This document shows, one piece after another, positions 26,280 to 35,000 of a stretch of DNA of 64,000 bases. Under the pieces are notes generated by a model that ran no database searches, was not told where the DNA came from, and was given only the letters and a program-made list of their open reading frames with translations. Within the stretch, counting starts at the first letter, position 1. Each line of letters starts with the position of its first letter. A program made the translations under genes and the position numbers. The stretch comes from Verrucomicrobiaceae bacterium (lineage in GTDB: Bacteria > Verrucomicrobiota > Verrucomicrobiia > Verrucomicrobiales > Verrucomicrobiaceae), in contig JACKQF010000006.1 of the NCBI GenBank assembly GCA_024232965.1, forward strand, positions 124,001-188,000, in the 5' to 3' direction.

Positions 26280-26944
26280 ACCCTGCCCCACGAGTCGTGA
26301 TCACCGGTGGGGAGGGCGATCTCGCCCAAGCCATCGCCGCCGCCTTCCGTACCGAGAGCTGGGAAGTACTGGCCCCAGGCCGCGACGCGCTGGACGTCAC
26401 CCAGACCAACTCCGTCCGCGACTTCTTTGCGCCGCTGGACCGTCTCGACCTCCTGATCCACCAGGCAGGCAGTCTGCGCGATGTCCCCATGCTGCGAATG
26501 GAGACAGCGGACTTTGCCGACGTGCTGGACGTTCACCTCACCGGTGCCTTTCGCTGCGCCCAGGCAGCCTTGAAAAAAATGACACGGCAACGCATTGGTC
26601 ACATCATCCACATCGGCTCTTACTCCGCGCTGATCGGACCCGCCGGACAGGCCAACTACGCAGCAGCCAAGGCTGGCCTCATCGGTCTCACTCAAAGCCT
26701 CGCCGCCGAATACGGTGCGCGCAATGTCCGCGTAAACTGCGTCCTACCAGGCTTTCTGGACACAAAAATGACGCGCCACCTGTTGGATGACCCCGTCCGC
26801 AAGGCCGAAATCCTCGCGACCCACACCCTCGGTCGGCTCAATACCCCCAGCGAAGTCGCCCACTTCATTTCCCAACTGCACCGCATGCAGAACGTCTCCG
26901 GCCAGATCTTCCAGCTCGACAGTCGCATCCACCGCTGGACTTAG
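26276..26944 (+). CDS. Short-chain dehydrogenase/reductase (FabG-like)
   Basis: A 222-residue SDR enzyme, started at the ATG of the ATGA overlap. The NAD(P)-binding Gly motif is TGGEGDLA (residues 10-17), the active-site Ser is in HIGSYS (Ser115) and the catalytic pair is Tyr128-x3-Lys132 (NYAAAKAG). It lacks the usual NNAG motif, having HQAGSLR in its place. The sequence is close to 3-oxoacyl-ACP reductases, but the substrate is unknown. It lies between the PLD-like gene and folD, which starts 28 bp later. A 'DTKMT' loop follows the active site. Confidence 0.86.
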   Translation: MNPAPRVVITGGEGDLAQAIAAAFRTESWEVLAPGRDALDVTQTNSVRDFFAPLDRLDLLIHQAGSLRDVPMLRMETADFADVLDVHLTGAFRCAQAALKKMTRQRIGHIIHIGSYSALIGPAGQANYAAAKAGLIGLTQSLAAEYGARNVRVNCVLPGFLDTKMTRHLLDDPVRKAEILATHTLGRLNTPSEVAHFISQLHRMQNVSGQIFQLDSRIHRWT

Positions 26945-26972
26945 CGGTCTCCGTGTGTTTCGTGCGCGGCAC

Positions 26973-27854
26973 ATGCAGATCATTTCCGGCACCGAAGTCG
27001 CAGGCAAAGTCCTCACAGAATGCACCGCCCAAATTTCCGAGCTCGCCGCTGCGGGCATACGTCCTGGACTCGCGGTCGTCTTGGTTGGCGATGACCCAGC
27101 GTCCCGCGCGTATGTGCGCTCCAAAGATAAGAAGTGCCGTGATCTCGGTCTTCACAGCGTGAAGCACGAGCTACCCGCCACCACCACGCAGGAGGAACTC
27201 TTGGCCGTCGTCAGAGAGCTGAACGCAGATCCCGCCATCCACGGCATCCTCGTCCAAAGCCCACCGCCAGCGCACATCGATGAAGCCGCCGTCGTTCGCG
27301 CCATTGATCCCGCCAAGGACGTGGATGGCTTTCACCCCATCAACGTCGCCAAGCTGGCCCTGGAAGACCCCACCGGCTTTGTGCCCTGCACCCCACTCGG
27401 CTGCCAGCGCCTGCTCATTGAGGCCGGCATCGAGACCAAAGGTGCCCACGCCGTCGTCATAGGGCGCAGCATGATCGTCGGCAAACCCATGGCGCTGCTA
27501 CTCATGGCCAAAGGCCCCGGTGGCGATGCCACCGTCACTGTCGCCCACAGTCGCACGCGAGATCTCGGTGCCATCACTCGACAGGCAGACATCATCGTCG
27601 CGGCCATCGGCCGCCCAGGATTTCTCAAAGCAGAACACGTGCGCGAAGGGGCCGTCGTCATCGATGTCGGCATCAATCGAGTCGAGGACAGCAGCATCGA
27701 AAAAGGTTACCGCATCGTCGGCGACGTCGCGTATGACGAAGTCGCCCCCAAATGCCGCGCCATCACCCCCGTGCCCGGCGGCGTTGGCCCCATGACCATC
27801 GCCATGCTCATGAGCAACACGATCAAAGCCTGCCGTCAGATCACGGGGAAGTAG
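26973..27854 (+). CDS. folD: FolD, methylenetetrahydrofolate dehydrogenase / methenyl-THF cyclohydrolase
   Basis: A 293-residue bifunctional enzyme. It oxidises 5,10-methylene-THF with NADP and hydrolyses the methenyl product to 10-formyl-THF, supplying one-carbon units. The start is the ATG giving MQIISGTEVAG. Signature motifs are SRAYVRSKDKKC (catalytic Lys), ILVQSPPP in place of the more common VQLPLP, KDVDGFHPIN, VIGRSMIVGKP and TPVPGGVGPMT. The length matches the family. It is read in the same direction as the SDR gene and is convergent with eboE (6 bp between stops). Confidence 0.95.
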   Translation: MQIISGTEVAGKVLTECTAQISELAAAGIRPGLAVVLVGDDPASRAYVRSKDKKCRDLGLHSVKHELPATTTQEELLAVVRELNADPAIHGILVQSPPPAHIDEAAVVRAIDPAKDVDGFHPINVAKLALEDPTGFVPCTPLGCQRLLIEAGIETKGAHAVVIGRSMIVGKPMALLLMAKGPGGDATVTVAHSRTRDLGAITRQADIIVAAIGRPGFLKAEHVREGAVVIDVGINRVEDSSIEKGYRIVGDVAYDEVAPKCRAITPVPGGVGPMTIAMLMSNTIKACRQITGK

Positions 27855-27860
27855 CGATTT

Positions 27861-29033
27861 TTAGGCCAGCCCCTCGCCACGCATCGCGGCTAGGGTCCAG
27901 TCGTATTCTTTGACGAGTTGATCCACGACATCGCCCTCGCGCATTGCGCCGGGGAGCACCTCCCAGGTGTAGGTTTCCATCTCGATGTGTTGGCAATGCT
28001 GGGGATTTTTTCCCATCCACTTCATCGCGCCTTCGAGGTGATCTCGCGTACTTTCAAAGCCATCCGTCGGTTGCGCGTGGATGGGGATGTGGAAGTGCAC
28101 GCGCCATTCCTGGCCGCAGTCGTCTGGAAAGGCCTTGGCGTGCGCTAGCGCATCTGGTAGATCCTTAAAGCGGCGCAGCGGCGCATTGTCACCGTGCCAG
28201 GCGACGACTTGGTGAAAGTACACGGGCTCATCAAAAGGCCGCAGGCGCTCCACCATCTCGGGCGTTGGTTTCAAACGCAGGGCGGAGCTGAAGTGCAGCT
28301 TGCTGAGACGAATGCCAGAGCCCGTGATGCGCTCCAGGGCGCGTGCCGGATCCTCATACTCGATGGCCAAGTGACAGGTATCGTAGTTCAGGCCGATGTG
28401 GCGGAGAAAGTCCCGGTCTGTTGGATGGCGATCCATGTAAAGCCCGAAGAATTTCAAGGTCTCGCCACTGGTCTCGAACAGGCCGAGCGGTTCTGGCTCT
28501 AGCCCTAGGTGCAGGTCGTGCCCCGTGGACTGCGACAGATCCGCGATGTGCTCTTTGCAAAGCCGCAGATTCTCAAAGATGGCCGCGATCTCTTCTTCAC
28601 CAACGCCGAAGGTCTTGTGCGATCCTGGCAGAGTGCTCACGCTGCCACTCACGCCCGGTGGCAGCAGCTTCACCAAAATATCAAAAAGCAGATTGGTGTA
28701 GTCGAGCCGCTCCTTTTTGGACCAGTCCGGTTTGAAGACCTGCTCCTTCACCCGAGTGCCGTGAAAGGCACCGTACGGGAAGCCATTGATCGTAAAAACA
28801 TAGCAGCCGTTGCCATCCAGCCAGGCGCGAAATTCATCCAGCTTCCCTGGGGCACTAAGCTCCTGTGCGGCCTGCGCACTGAGTCGCAACCCGATTCCAT
28901 AGGGCGCGCCGCCGCTGACACGATCCTTGACCCGCAAGGTGTAGTCCCGCAGGCCACGCCATGTCTCTTCCCACGACTCTCCGCGATGGATGTTCGTGCA
29001 ATAACCCAAATGAATCCCGTGCTTTAACTGCAT
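27861..29033 (-). CDS. eboE: EboE-like TIM-barrel protein (metabolite traffic protein)
   Basis: A 390-residue protein started at the ATG giving MQLKHGIHLGYCTNIHRG. The opening LGYCTNIH...SWEETW, the SVSTLPGSHK stretch and the C-terminal HIEMETYTWEVLP match EboE. This is a xylose-isomerase-like TIM-barrel protein of the ebo/edb clusters, which are associated with export or modification of scytonemin-type or similar metabolites. Metal-binding residues (GLEPEP, NYDTCHLA) are in place. Here it stands without eboA-D or eboF beside it. The gene is divergent from zwf with about 160 bp between the starts. Function in this organism is inferred only. Confidence 0.85.
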   Translation of the reverse strand: MQLKHGIHLGYCTNIHRGESWEETWRGLRDYTLRVKDRVSGGAPYGIGLRLSAQAAQELSAPGKLDEFRAWLDGNGCYVFTINGFPYGAFHGTRVKEQVFKPDWSKKERLDYTNLLFDILVKLLPPGVSGSVSTLPGSHKTFGVGEEEIAAIFENLRLCKEHIADLSQSTGHDLHLGLEPEPLGLFETSGETLKFFGLYMDRHPTDRDFLRHIGLNYDTCHLAIEYEDPARALERITGSGIRLSKLHFSSALRLKPTPEMVERLRPFDEPVYFHQVVAWHGDNAPLRRFKDLPDALAHAKAFPDDCGQEWRVHFHIPIHAQPTDGFESTRDHLEGAMKWMGKNPQHCQHIEMETYTWEVLPGAMREGDVVDQLVKEYDWTLAAMRGEGLA

Positions 29034-29193
29034 CCGGCGACTGTGGCGCAAGATAGCTCAATTATCCAGAGCGGCGTTGAATCAAAGACAGGACATTGTT
29101 TCAGCGAGACGGCGCTCCTTGCACTGTTTGACAAGGTCTGCTAATCTCCGCGGCCCTGTCCGCTTGGGCAGCGTTATTGTTTAGACCCCCTAC

Positions 29194-30729
29194 ATGATGG
29201 AAAACCCCTTCCAGGAAACTCTTTTTCAACGCAATCGTGCAGAGCCCTGCACGGTCGTCATCTTTGGCGCTACGGGCGACCTCACTCACCGTAAGCTCAT
29301 CCCTGCCTTCTACAACATCGCCGCCTGCGGGGATCTCCCGCCGCAATTCAAGGTGGTGGGCTTTGCGCGTCGCGACAAATCCGACGAAGTCTTCCGCGCC
29401 GAGCTCGAGGCCGCGAATCGCAAGCACTCGCGCCAAGGGCACAATGACGAGCTCTGGGCCACCTTTGCCCAGGGCATCCACTACCACCGCAGCGAATTCC
29501 AAGATCTGGAAGGCTACAAGTCCCTGAAGGTCCAACTGGACAAATATGATCAAGAGCGCGGCACCGCCGCCAATCGCCTGTTCTATTTGGCCTCTGCGCC
29601 AGAGTTCTTCGAACCGATCATGCAGCTCTTGCGTGAGGCAGGGCTGAATGAAGGTGCCGATGGCAAGTGGGCGCGTGTGGTGTGCGAGAAGCCTTTCGGC
29701 AAAGATTTCGCCAGCGCCCGCAAGCTCAACGACACAGTGAACGCGACCTTTGACGAGGCCGATACCTACCGCATCGATCACTACCTGGGCAAGGAAACCG
29801 CGCAAAACATCATGGTGCTGCGCTTTGCCAATGCCCTGTTTGAGCCCAACTGGAACAACCGCTACATCGACCACGTGCAGATCACCTGCGCGGAAAACCT
29901 CGGGATGGAAGGCGGACGCGGCGGCTATTATGACACCGCGGGAGCCCTGCGTGACATGGTGCAAAACCACCTCTTCCAGTTGCTCAGCCTCGTGGCCATG
30001 GAACCGCCGACCGATCTCAGCGCGGACTCCGTGCGTGATGAAAAAGTGAAGGTCATTCGCGCCCTGCGCCCCCTAGTGGGGCCGGAGGCAGTGACGCAAA
30101 ACGTGGTCCGTGCACAATACTGCGCGGGCTCTGTGGATGGCGTGCAACGGGTCGGCTACCGGGAGGAAGACCGCGTCAACCCAGAGTCCAAAACGGAGTG
30201 CTACGTGGCGTTGCGTCTGATGATCGATACGTGGCGCTGGCAAGGTGTGCCTTTTTACATCCGCGTCGGCAAGCAATTGCCCAAGAAGGCGACGGAGATC
30301 TCCGTGCACTTCAAAAAACCGCCGCAGGTGCCTTTCGCCACATCGAAGATGCTGCTGAACAGCGAAAACACCCTCGTCATCCGCATCCAGCCGGATGAGG
30401 GCATCGCGCTGCGCATCCTATGCAAGCAACCGGGCCAGGCCCTGAGCGTCCAACAGGTGAAGATGGACTTTCACTACAGCTCCTCCTTTGGCAATGCCAG
30501 CCCAGAGGCGTACGAGCGTCTCCTCCTGGATGCCATGGCGGGCGATGCGACCCTGTTCGCACGTCGTGACGAGGTGGAGAACGCCTGGAAGTTCATCGAC
30601 GAAATCCAGAAGGCCTGGCACAAAAGCGATAACCCACCGCCGATGTGCGAGTATCCTGCTGGCTCCTGGGGTCCAGTAGAAGCAGACAATCTCCTCCGTG
30701 CGGATGGTCGCGAATGGCGCCTTCTGTAA
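29194..30729 (+). CDS. zwf: Glucose-6-phosphate 1-dehydrogenase
   Basis: A 511-residue enzyme that oxidises glucose-6-phosphate to 6-phosphogluconolactone and makes NADPH, the entry to the oxidative pentose phosphate pathway. It shows VVIFGATGDLTHRKL (nucleotide-binding), VCEKPFGKDF and the active-site RIDHYLGKETAQN. The C-terminal PVEADNLL-type tail is intact. Two starts (ATG ATG at 29194) are equivalent. It is the first gene of a zwf-opcA operon; opcA begins 22 bp downstream. Length and motifs are complete. Confidence 0.96.
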   Translation: MMENPFQETLFQRNRAEPCTVVIFGATGDLTHRKLIPAFYNIAACGDLPPQFKVVGFARRDKSDEVFRAELEAANRKHSRQGHNDELWATFAQGIHYHRSEFQDLEGYKSLKVQLDKYDQERGTAANRLFYLASAPEFFEPIMQLLREAGLNEGADGKWARVVCEKPFGKDFASARKLNDTVNATFDEADTYRIDHYLGKETAQNIMVLRFANALFEPNWNNRYIDHVQITCAENLGMEGGRGGYYDTAGALRDMVQNHLFQLLSLVAMEPPTDLSADSVRDEKVKVIRALRPLVGPEAVTQNVVRAQYCAGSVDGVQRVGYREEDRVNPESKTECYVALRLMIDTWRWQGVPFYIRVGKQLPKKATEISVHFKKPPQVPFATSKMLLNSENTLVIRIQPDEGIALRILCKQPGQALSVQQVKMDFHYSSSFGNASPEAYERLLLDAMAGDATLFARRDEVENAWKFIDEIQKAWHKSDNPPPMCEYPAGSWGPVEADNLLRADGREWRLL

Positions 30730-30751
30730 ACCCCTTCTCTTCCCACGACCG

Positions 30752-31837
30752 ATGCCAACCGCCGCAGCAGATCCCGCCGAAGAAGCCTTCGCCCAACTGG
30801 GCATGGAGGTGCCATTGGCGCAGGTGGACAAAGAGCTGAAGAAACTCTGGGAGGCTGACAACGCAAAGACGCGCGCCTCGCTGATCAACTTCGCCATCTA
30901 TAGCGAAGAGGTCGCAAATCTCGGCCGCAACAACGCCCTTCTGGATGGCATCACCGCGCAGCATGCCTGTCGCGCGCTGATGATCCTCAGCCGTCCTACC
31001 GATGGTGAACCACGTGCCCGCGCCTGGATCAACGCGCTTTGCAGACCCTACCACGGGCAACAAACGGTCTGCTGTGAGCAACTCTCCTTTCTGCTCGATG
31101 GCGGTGGCGCTGCACAGGTACAGAACATCGTCTTTGCTCATCTCGACTCCGACCTCCCACTCGTCGTTTGGTGGCAGGGGACGCTGACGCGCAACTTTGA
31201 AGAGCGTCTCTCCAGTCGCATCGCCACACTCATCGTGGACAGTGCTACTTGGGCCAATCCGTGTGCGGAAATCGATGTGCTGATCGACGCCCGCGAACGC
31301 AGCGGCGGAAAGCTAGACATCCGTGATCTCAGCTGGACACGCTCTCACTTCGTGCGTCTAGCGCTGGCAGCCTGCTTCCAGGACCCAATCGCCTGCGCCA
31401 GCCTGCCACGCATTGAGGAGATCGCCATCCGTCATGCCAAAGGTCATCGCGTCGCAGCGCTGCTCCTCGGTGCCTGGGTTGCACAACGTCTCGGTGGGCA
31501 ATTGGACGACCGCCTGCCGGGCTTCCAATTTCAACGCGCGGCCGGTGGTCCAAATATTAGTGTCACCCTTGAGGAAGTGCCGAGTGGCAATGCGCTGCAA
31601 AGCCTCTCCTTAAAGGGAAAAGACATGAGCGCCGTGATCAGTCGCGACGCTGATTCACCCTACGTTCACGTTTGCGGTTCCTGTGGCGATCATCGCCAAG
31701 ACGAGATCTTCCCTGCCGATGTCGAAACCGAGACAGAACTGATCTCAGAGCAGCTGAGCCGCGCTGGCGGCACCACCCTCTACTCCACCATGCTGCCTGC
31801 TTTGCGGAAGATGGTGGGCAGAGCTGGGTGCGATTGA
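30752..31837 (+). CDS. opcA: Glucose-6-phosphate dehydrogenase assembly protein OpcA
   Basis: A 361-residue protein; the start is the ATG giving MPTAAADPAEEAFAQ. Its OpcA character is clear in ACRALMILSRP (with its SRP...), LPLVVWWQG and the central and C-terminal domains with FVRLALAACFQDP. OpcA is a redox-sensitive allosteric activator and assembly factor of Zwf in cyanobacteria and actinobacteria. Its position 22 bp after zwf fits this. A Cys pair in HVCGSCGD near the end of the protein could sense redox. The redox role is inferred from the family. Confidence 0.9.
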   Translation: MPTAAADPAEEAFAQLGMEVPLAQVDKELKKLWEADNAKTRASLINFAIYSEEVANLGRNNALLDGITAQHACRALMILSRPTDGEPRARAWINALCRPYHGQQTVCCEQLSFLLDGGGAAQVQNIVFAHLDSDLPLVVWWQGTLTRNFEERLSSRIATLIVDSATWANPCAEIDVLIDARERSGGKLDIRDLSWTRSHFVRLALAACFQDPIACASLPRIEEIAIRHAKGHRVAALLLGAWVAQRLGGQLDDRLPGFQFQRAAGGPNISVTLEEVPSGNALQSLSLKGKDMSAVISRDADSPYVHVCGSCGDHRQDEIFPADVETETELISEQLSRAGGTTLYSTMLPALRKMVGRAGCD

Positions 31838-32047
31838 GTTCGGTTGCTCGCTGAGTGAAATAGGCATGCCTACTGCGTGGAGATCTCCAGCTCGTAGTGA
31901 TGGCGAAGGCTGCCCGTGAAGTTTAGCAAAGGACGAATTAATGGGGCATCCGACGCGTTGTAAACAGTGCCGGATTTCGCACCTTGCGGCGGCCTCAAGG
32001 GCCTCGTCAGACTGGAGCCGAACCGTCCTCCTTCCCAAGTCGTAATC
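31838..32047. other. Intergenic stretch with a 12-bp palindrome and a possible antisense gene remnant
   Basis: A 210-bp gap between opcA and the large secreted-protein gene. It holds a perfect palindrome TAGGCATGCCTA at 31861-31872, too short for a confident terminator. On the minus strand, a frame ending in a TAG near 31875 reads LLNFTGSLRHHYELEIST. This looks like a real protein tail, so it may be the last bit of a lost gene. No start or upstream homology could be followed. The promoter of the downstream gene probably also lies here. Confidence 0.25.
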
Positions 32048-35000
32048 ATGCTAAACCGCCTCCTTCTTTTACTCCTCTGCTCGGCACCCGTTGTCGCCGC
32101 AGACTCCGTCTTTGATCAGCCCAATCTCGCAGCATGGTGCATCGTTCCTTTCGATGCAAACAAGCGCGGACCGGAAGAGCGGGCGGCGATGTTGGAAAAA
32201 CTGGGCTTCACGAAGTTCGTCTATGACTACCGCAAGGAGCACATCCCGCAGTGGGATGATGAACTCAACGCGCTCAAAAAACATCACGTCGAGCTCATGG
32301 GCTGGTGGTTCCCGGGTGCCCTGAATGACGAAGCGAAGAGCGCGCTGGAACTTTTCAAGAAGCATGACGTGCATCCGCAGTTGTGGATCAGTGGAAGTGG
32401 CGAACCCATCGCGGTGAAGGATGCAGCAGAGCAAACTGCGCGTATCGCCAAAGAAGTCGCCCGATTCAAACCCATCTGCGAGGCAGCAGCGGCGCAGGGC
32501 TGTCAGGTCGGTATTTACAATCACGGGGGCTGGGGTGGCGAGCCTGAAAATGCGCTGGCCGTCACGGTGGCACTCAAGGCGCAGGGCATCAAAAACATCG
32601 GCATCGTGTACAATCTGCACCACGGCCATGGGCATCTGGATCGGTTGGCCAAAGTGCTGCCAACTCTCTTGCCGCACCTACTGTGCGTAAACCTCAATGG
32701 CATGGACATTGATGGCGAAGCGAAGGGCCGCAAGATCCTGCCGCTCGGAGCGGGCACGGAAGATGTGAAGGTGCTGCGCATCATTCGCGCGAGCGGATAC
32801 AACGGACCGATCGGAATCCTCAATCACACCAACGAAGACGCGGAAGGACGTTTGCATGACAACCTCGATGGATTGAAGTGGTTGGTCCCACAGCTCGATG
32901 ACAATCTGCCCGGCCCCAAGCCAAAGTACCGCACCTGGGATGAAGCCAAAGCGAAAGCCGCAGCGGCGCAACCCGGCCCAGCGACCAAAGCCGGGGGCGT
33001 TCCTTCGCTGAGCGAAGACTTTGGCAAGGCTCTTTCCGGTGGACTCGTCATCGACGGCAAGCCGGATTTCCGCACCCTGCCCTTCTCGATCGAATGCCGC
33101 ACGAAACTGGATCGCAAAGATCGCTACAACATCCTCGTCGCCTGCAATTCCAAATCCGCAAGCACCCACTGGGAACTCTACACCCATGCTGGTCGCGGCA
33201 CGTTGGCGCTCTTCATGCCGGGGCGTGGTGGTGATTACGATTCCAAAATCAACATCTGCGATGGCAAGTGGCACAACCTCGTCGCCAGTGTCAGCGATCA
33301 ACTCGTCACGTTGTGGATCGATGGCAAAAACGTTTTCGAAAAACCAACCGGAGCCGCTGGCCCAGTCAAGCACGCCAGTGCAGAGAACATCGCCTTCGGT
33401 CAGCTTGTCGAAGGAACTATCGGCTGCGATGGACTCGTCGATGACGTGCGTCTCTCTCGCGGCGTGATGAAGCCTCGCCCAGGAAATTCGCCGCGCCTTC
33501 GCATGGATAACACGCTGGGCTTGTGGAGCTTTGACGACCTCGGAGCTGCCGTTGCCAAGGTGGTCGCTCCAGAGCCTGTCAGCTTCACTCCCGATCTACC
33601 ACCGCTCAACAAAGCGGACAACCAGCACTGGCACGAGTTCGTCAATCGCGACCGCGTCTTTGATTTCTATACCAAACAAGCGCTTCACTTCATGAAGCAA
33701 AAGCCGATGCCCGAACTCATCGCACCCTTCCCTGGAGTCGATGGCGGGCAACAAGGACACTGGGGCAATCAAAACGATCAAACCACCTGGAAGGATGGAC
33801 GTTTTGGCAGCAGCGATCTCGGCAGCGTGTTTAGCGGTGTCTTCAAAGGTGCAGGCTTGATCATTCCAAAAGGAATCTGTGTTCGTTTCGATGACAAAGC
33901 CGCCGTCTTTGATCCTCAGACCCTCTCCTTTCCGGTGGTGTGGAGCGGTGGCTTCATCAAGCTCAATGACACCCGCCATGGCTTCATGGCAGGCGCACCC
34001 ATGGATGGCAAGGTCATCGCCAAATCCGATGCGCAACACCAGGGCACCTACCGCGGCTTTTATCGGCACGGCAAAGAGGTGATCTTTTCCTACACCGTCG
34101 ATGGCAAAGACCAGCTCGCGACAGCTCGCGGCAATGAAATCGATCTGCGGAAGCTTACCAAAGGCGGCCCAGCCCAATGGCCGCAGTGGATCGAGACCAA
34201 GGGCGAGCTCGGCACGCAAACACCCTTCGCTACCGACCGCCTGACCATTCCTTTCGACAACCCTTACGGCACGCTGTTCTTCATCACCGCGCATGATTTC
34301 TTCAGTGATGGCTCTGCCGCGATTGCGACGATGACGGGTGAAGTTTGGCTGGTCAAAGGCATCGATGATCAACTGGAGCACCTGCGCTGGAAACGCTTTG
34401 CCACCGGGCTGCATCAGCCGCTGGGGATGAAGGTGGTGAAGGACAAACTCTACGTCCTAGGCCGCGATCAGATCACCTGCCTGCACGATCTCAATGGCGA
34501 TGACGAAGCGGACTTTTATGAGTGCGTGACGAACGTCATGCAGACCTCCCCTGGCGGACACGACTTCGTCGTCGGCCTGGAACAAGACAAGGAAGGCCGC
34601 TGGTATTTCGCCTCCGGCAATCAGGGCCTGTGTCGCATCACCGGTCGCGATCAATTGGAAGTGCTCGGCACCGGCTTCCGGAATCCCAATGGCCTGGGTC
34701 TCTCGCCGGACGGACGCTTTGTCACCACCAGCGTGCAGGAGGGCGATTGGACGCCTGCCACCAGCATCTGCCAGATCGAGCTCGATCATAATCTCGGCGC
34801 TCACTTCGGCGCTGGTGGTCCCAAGAACGGTCAACCGCCGGAGCCCGTGCTGCTCTACCTGCCCCGCGGCGAAGACAATAGCGCCAGCAGCCAGACCTTC
34901 ATCACCAGTGAAAAATGGGCGTCGCTGAGTGGCGAGCAGGCAGCATCGTCTGGATCACGCAACCTTGTGCACCTTTCCTCGGGCGGTGGCAGCGCTTGGC

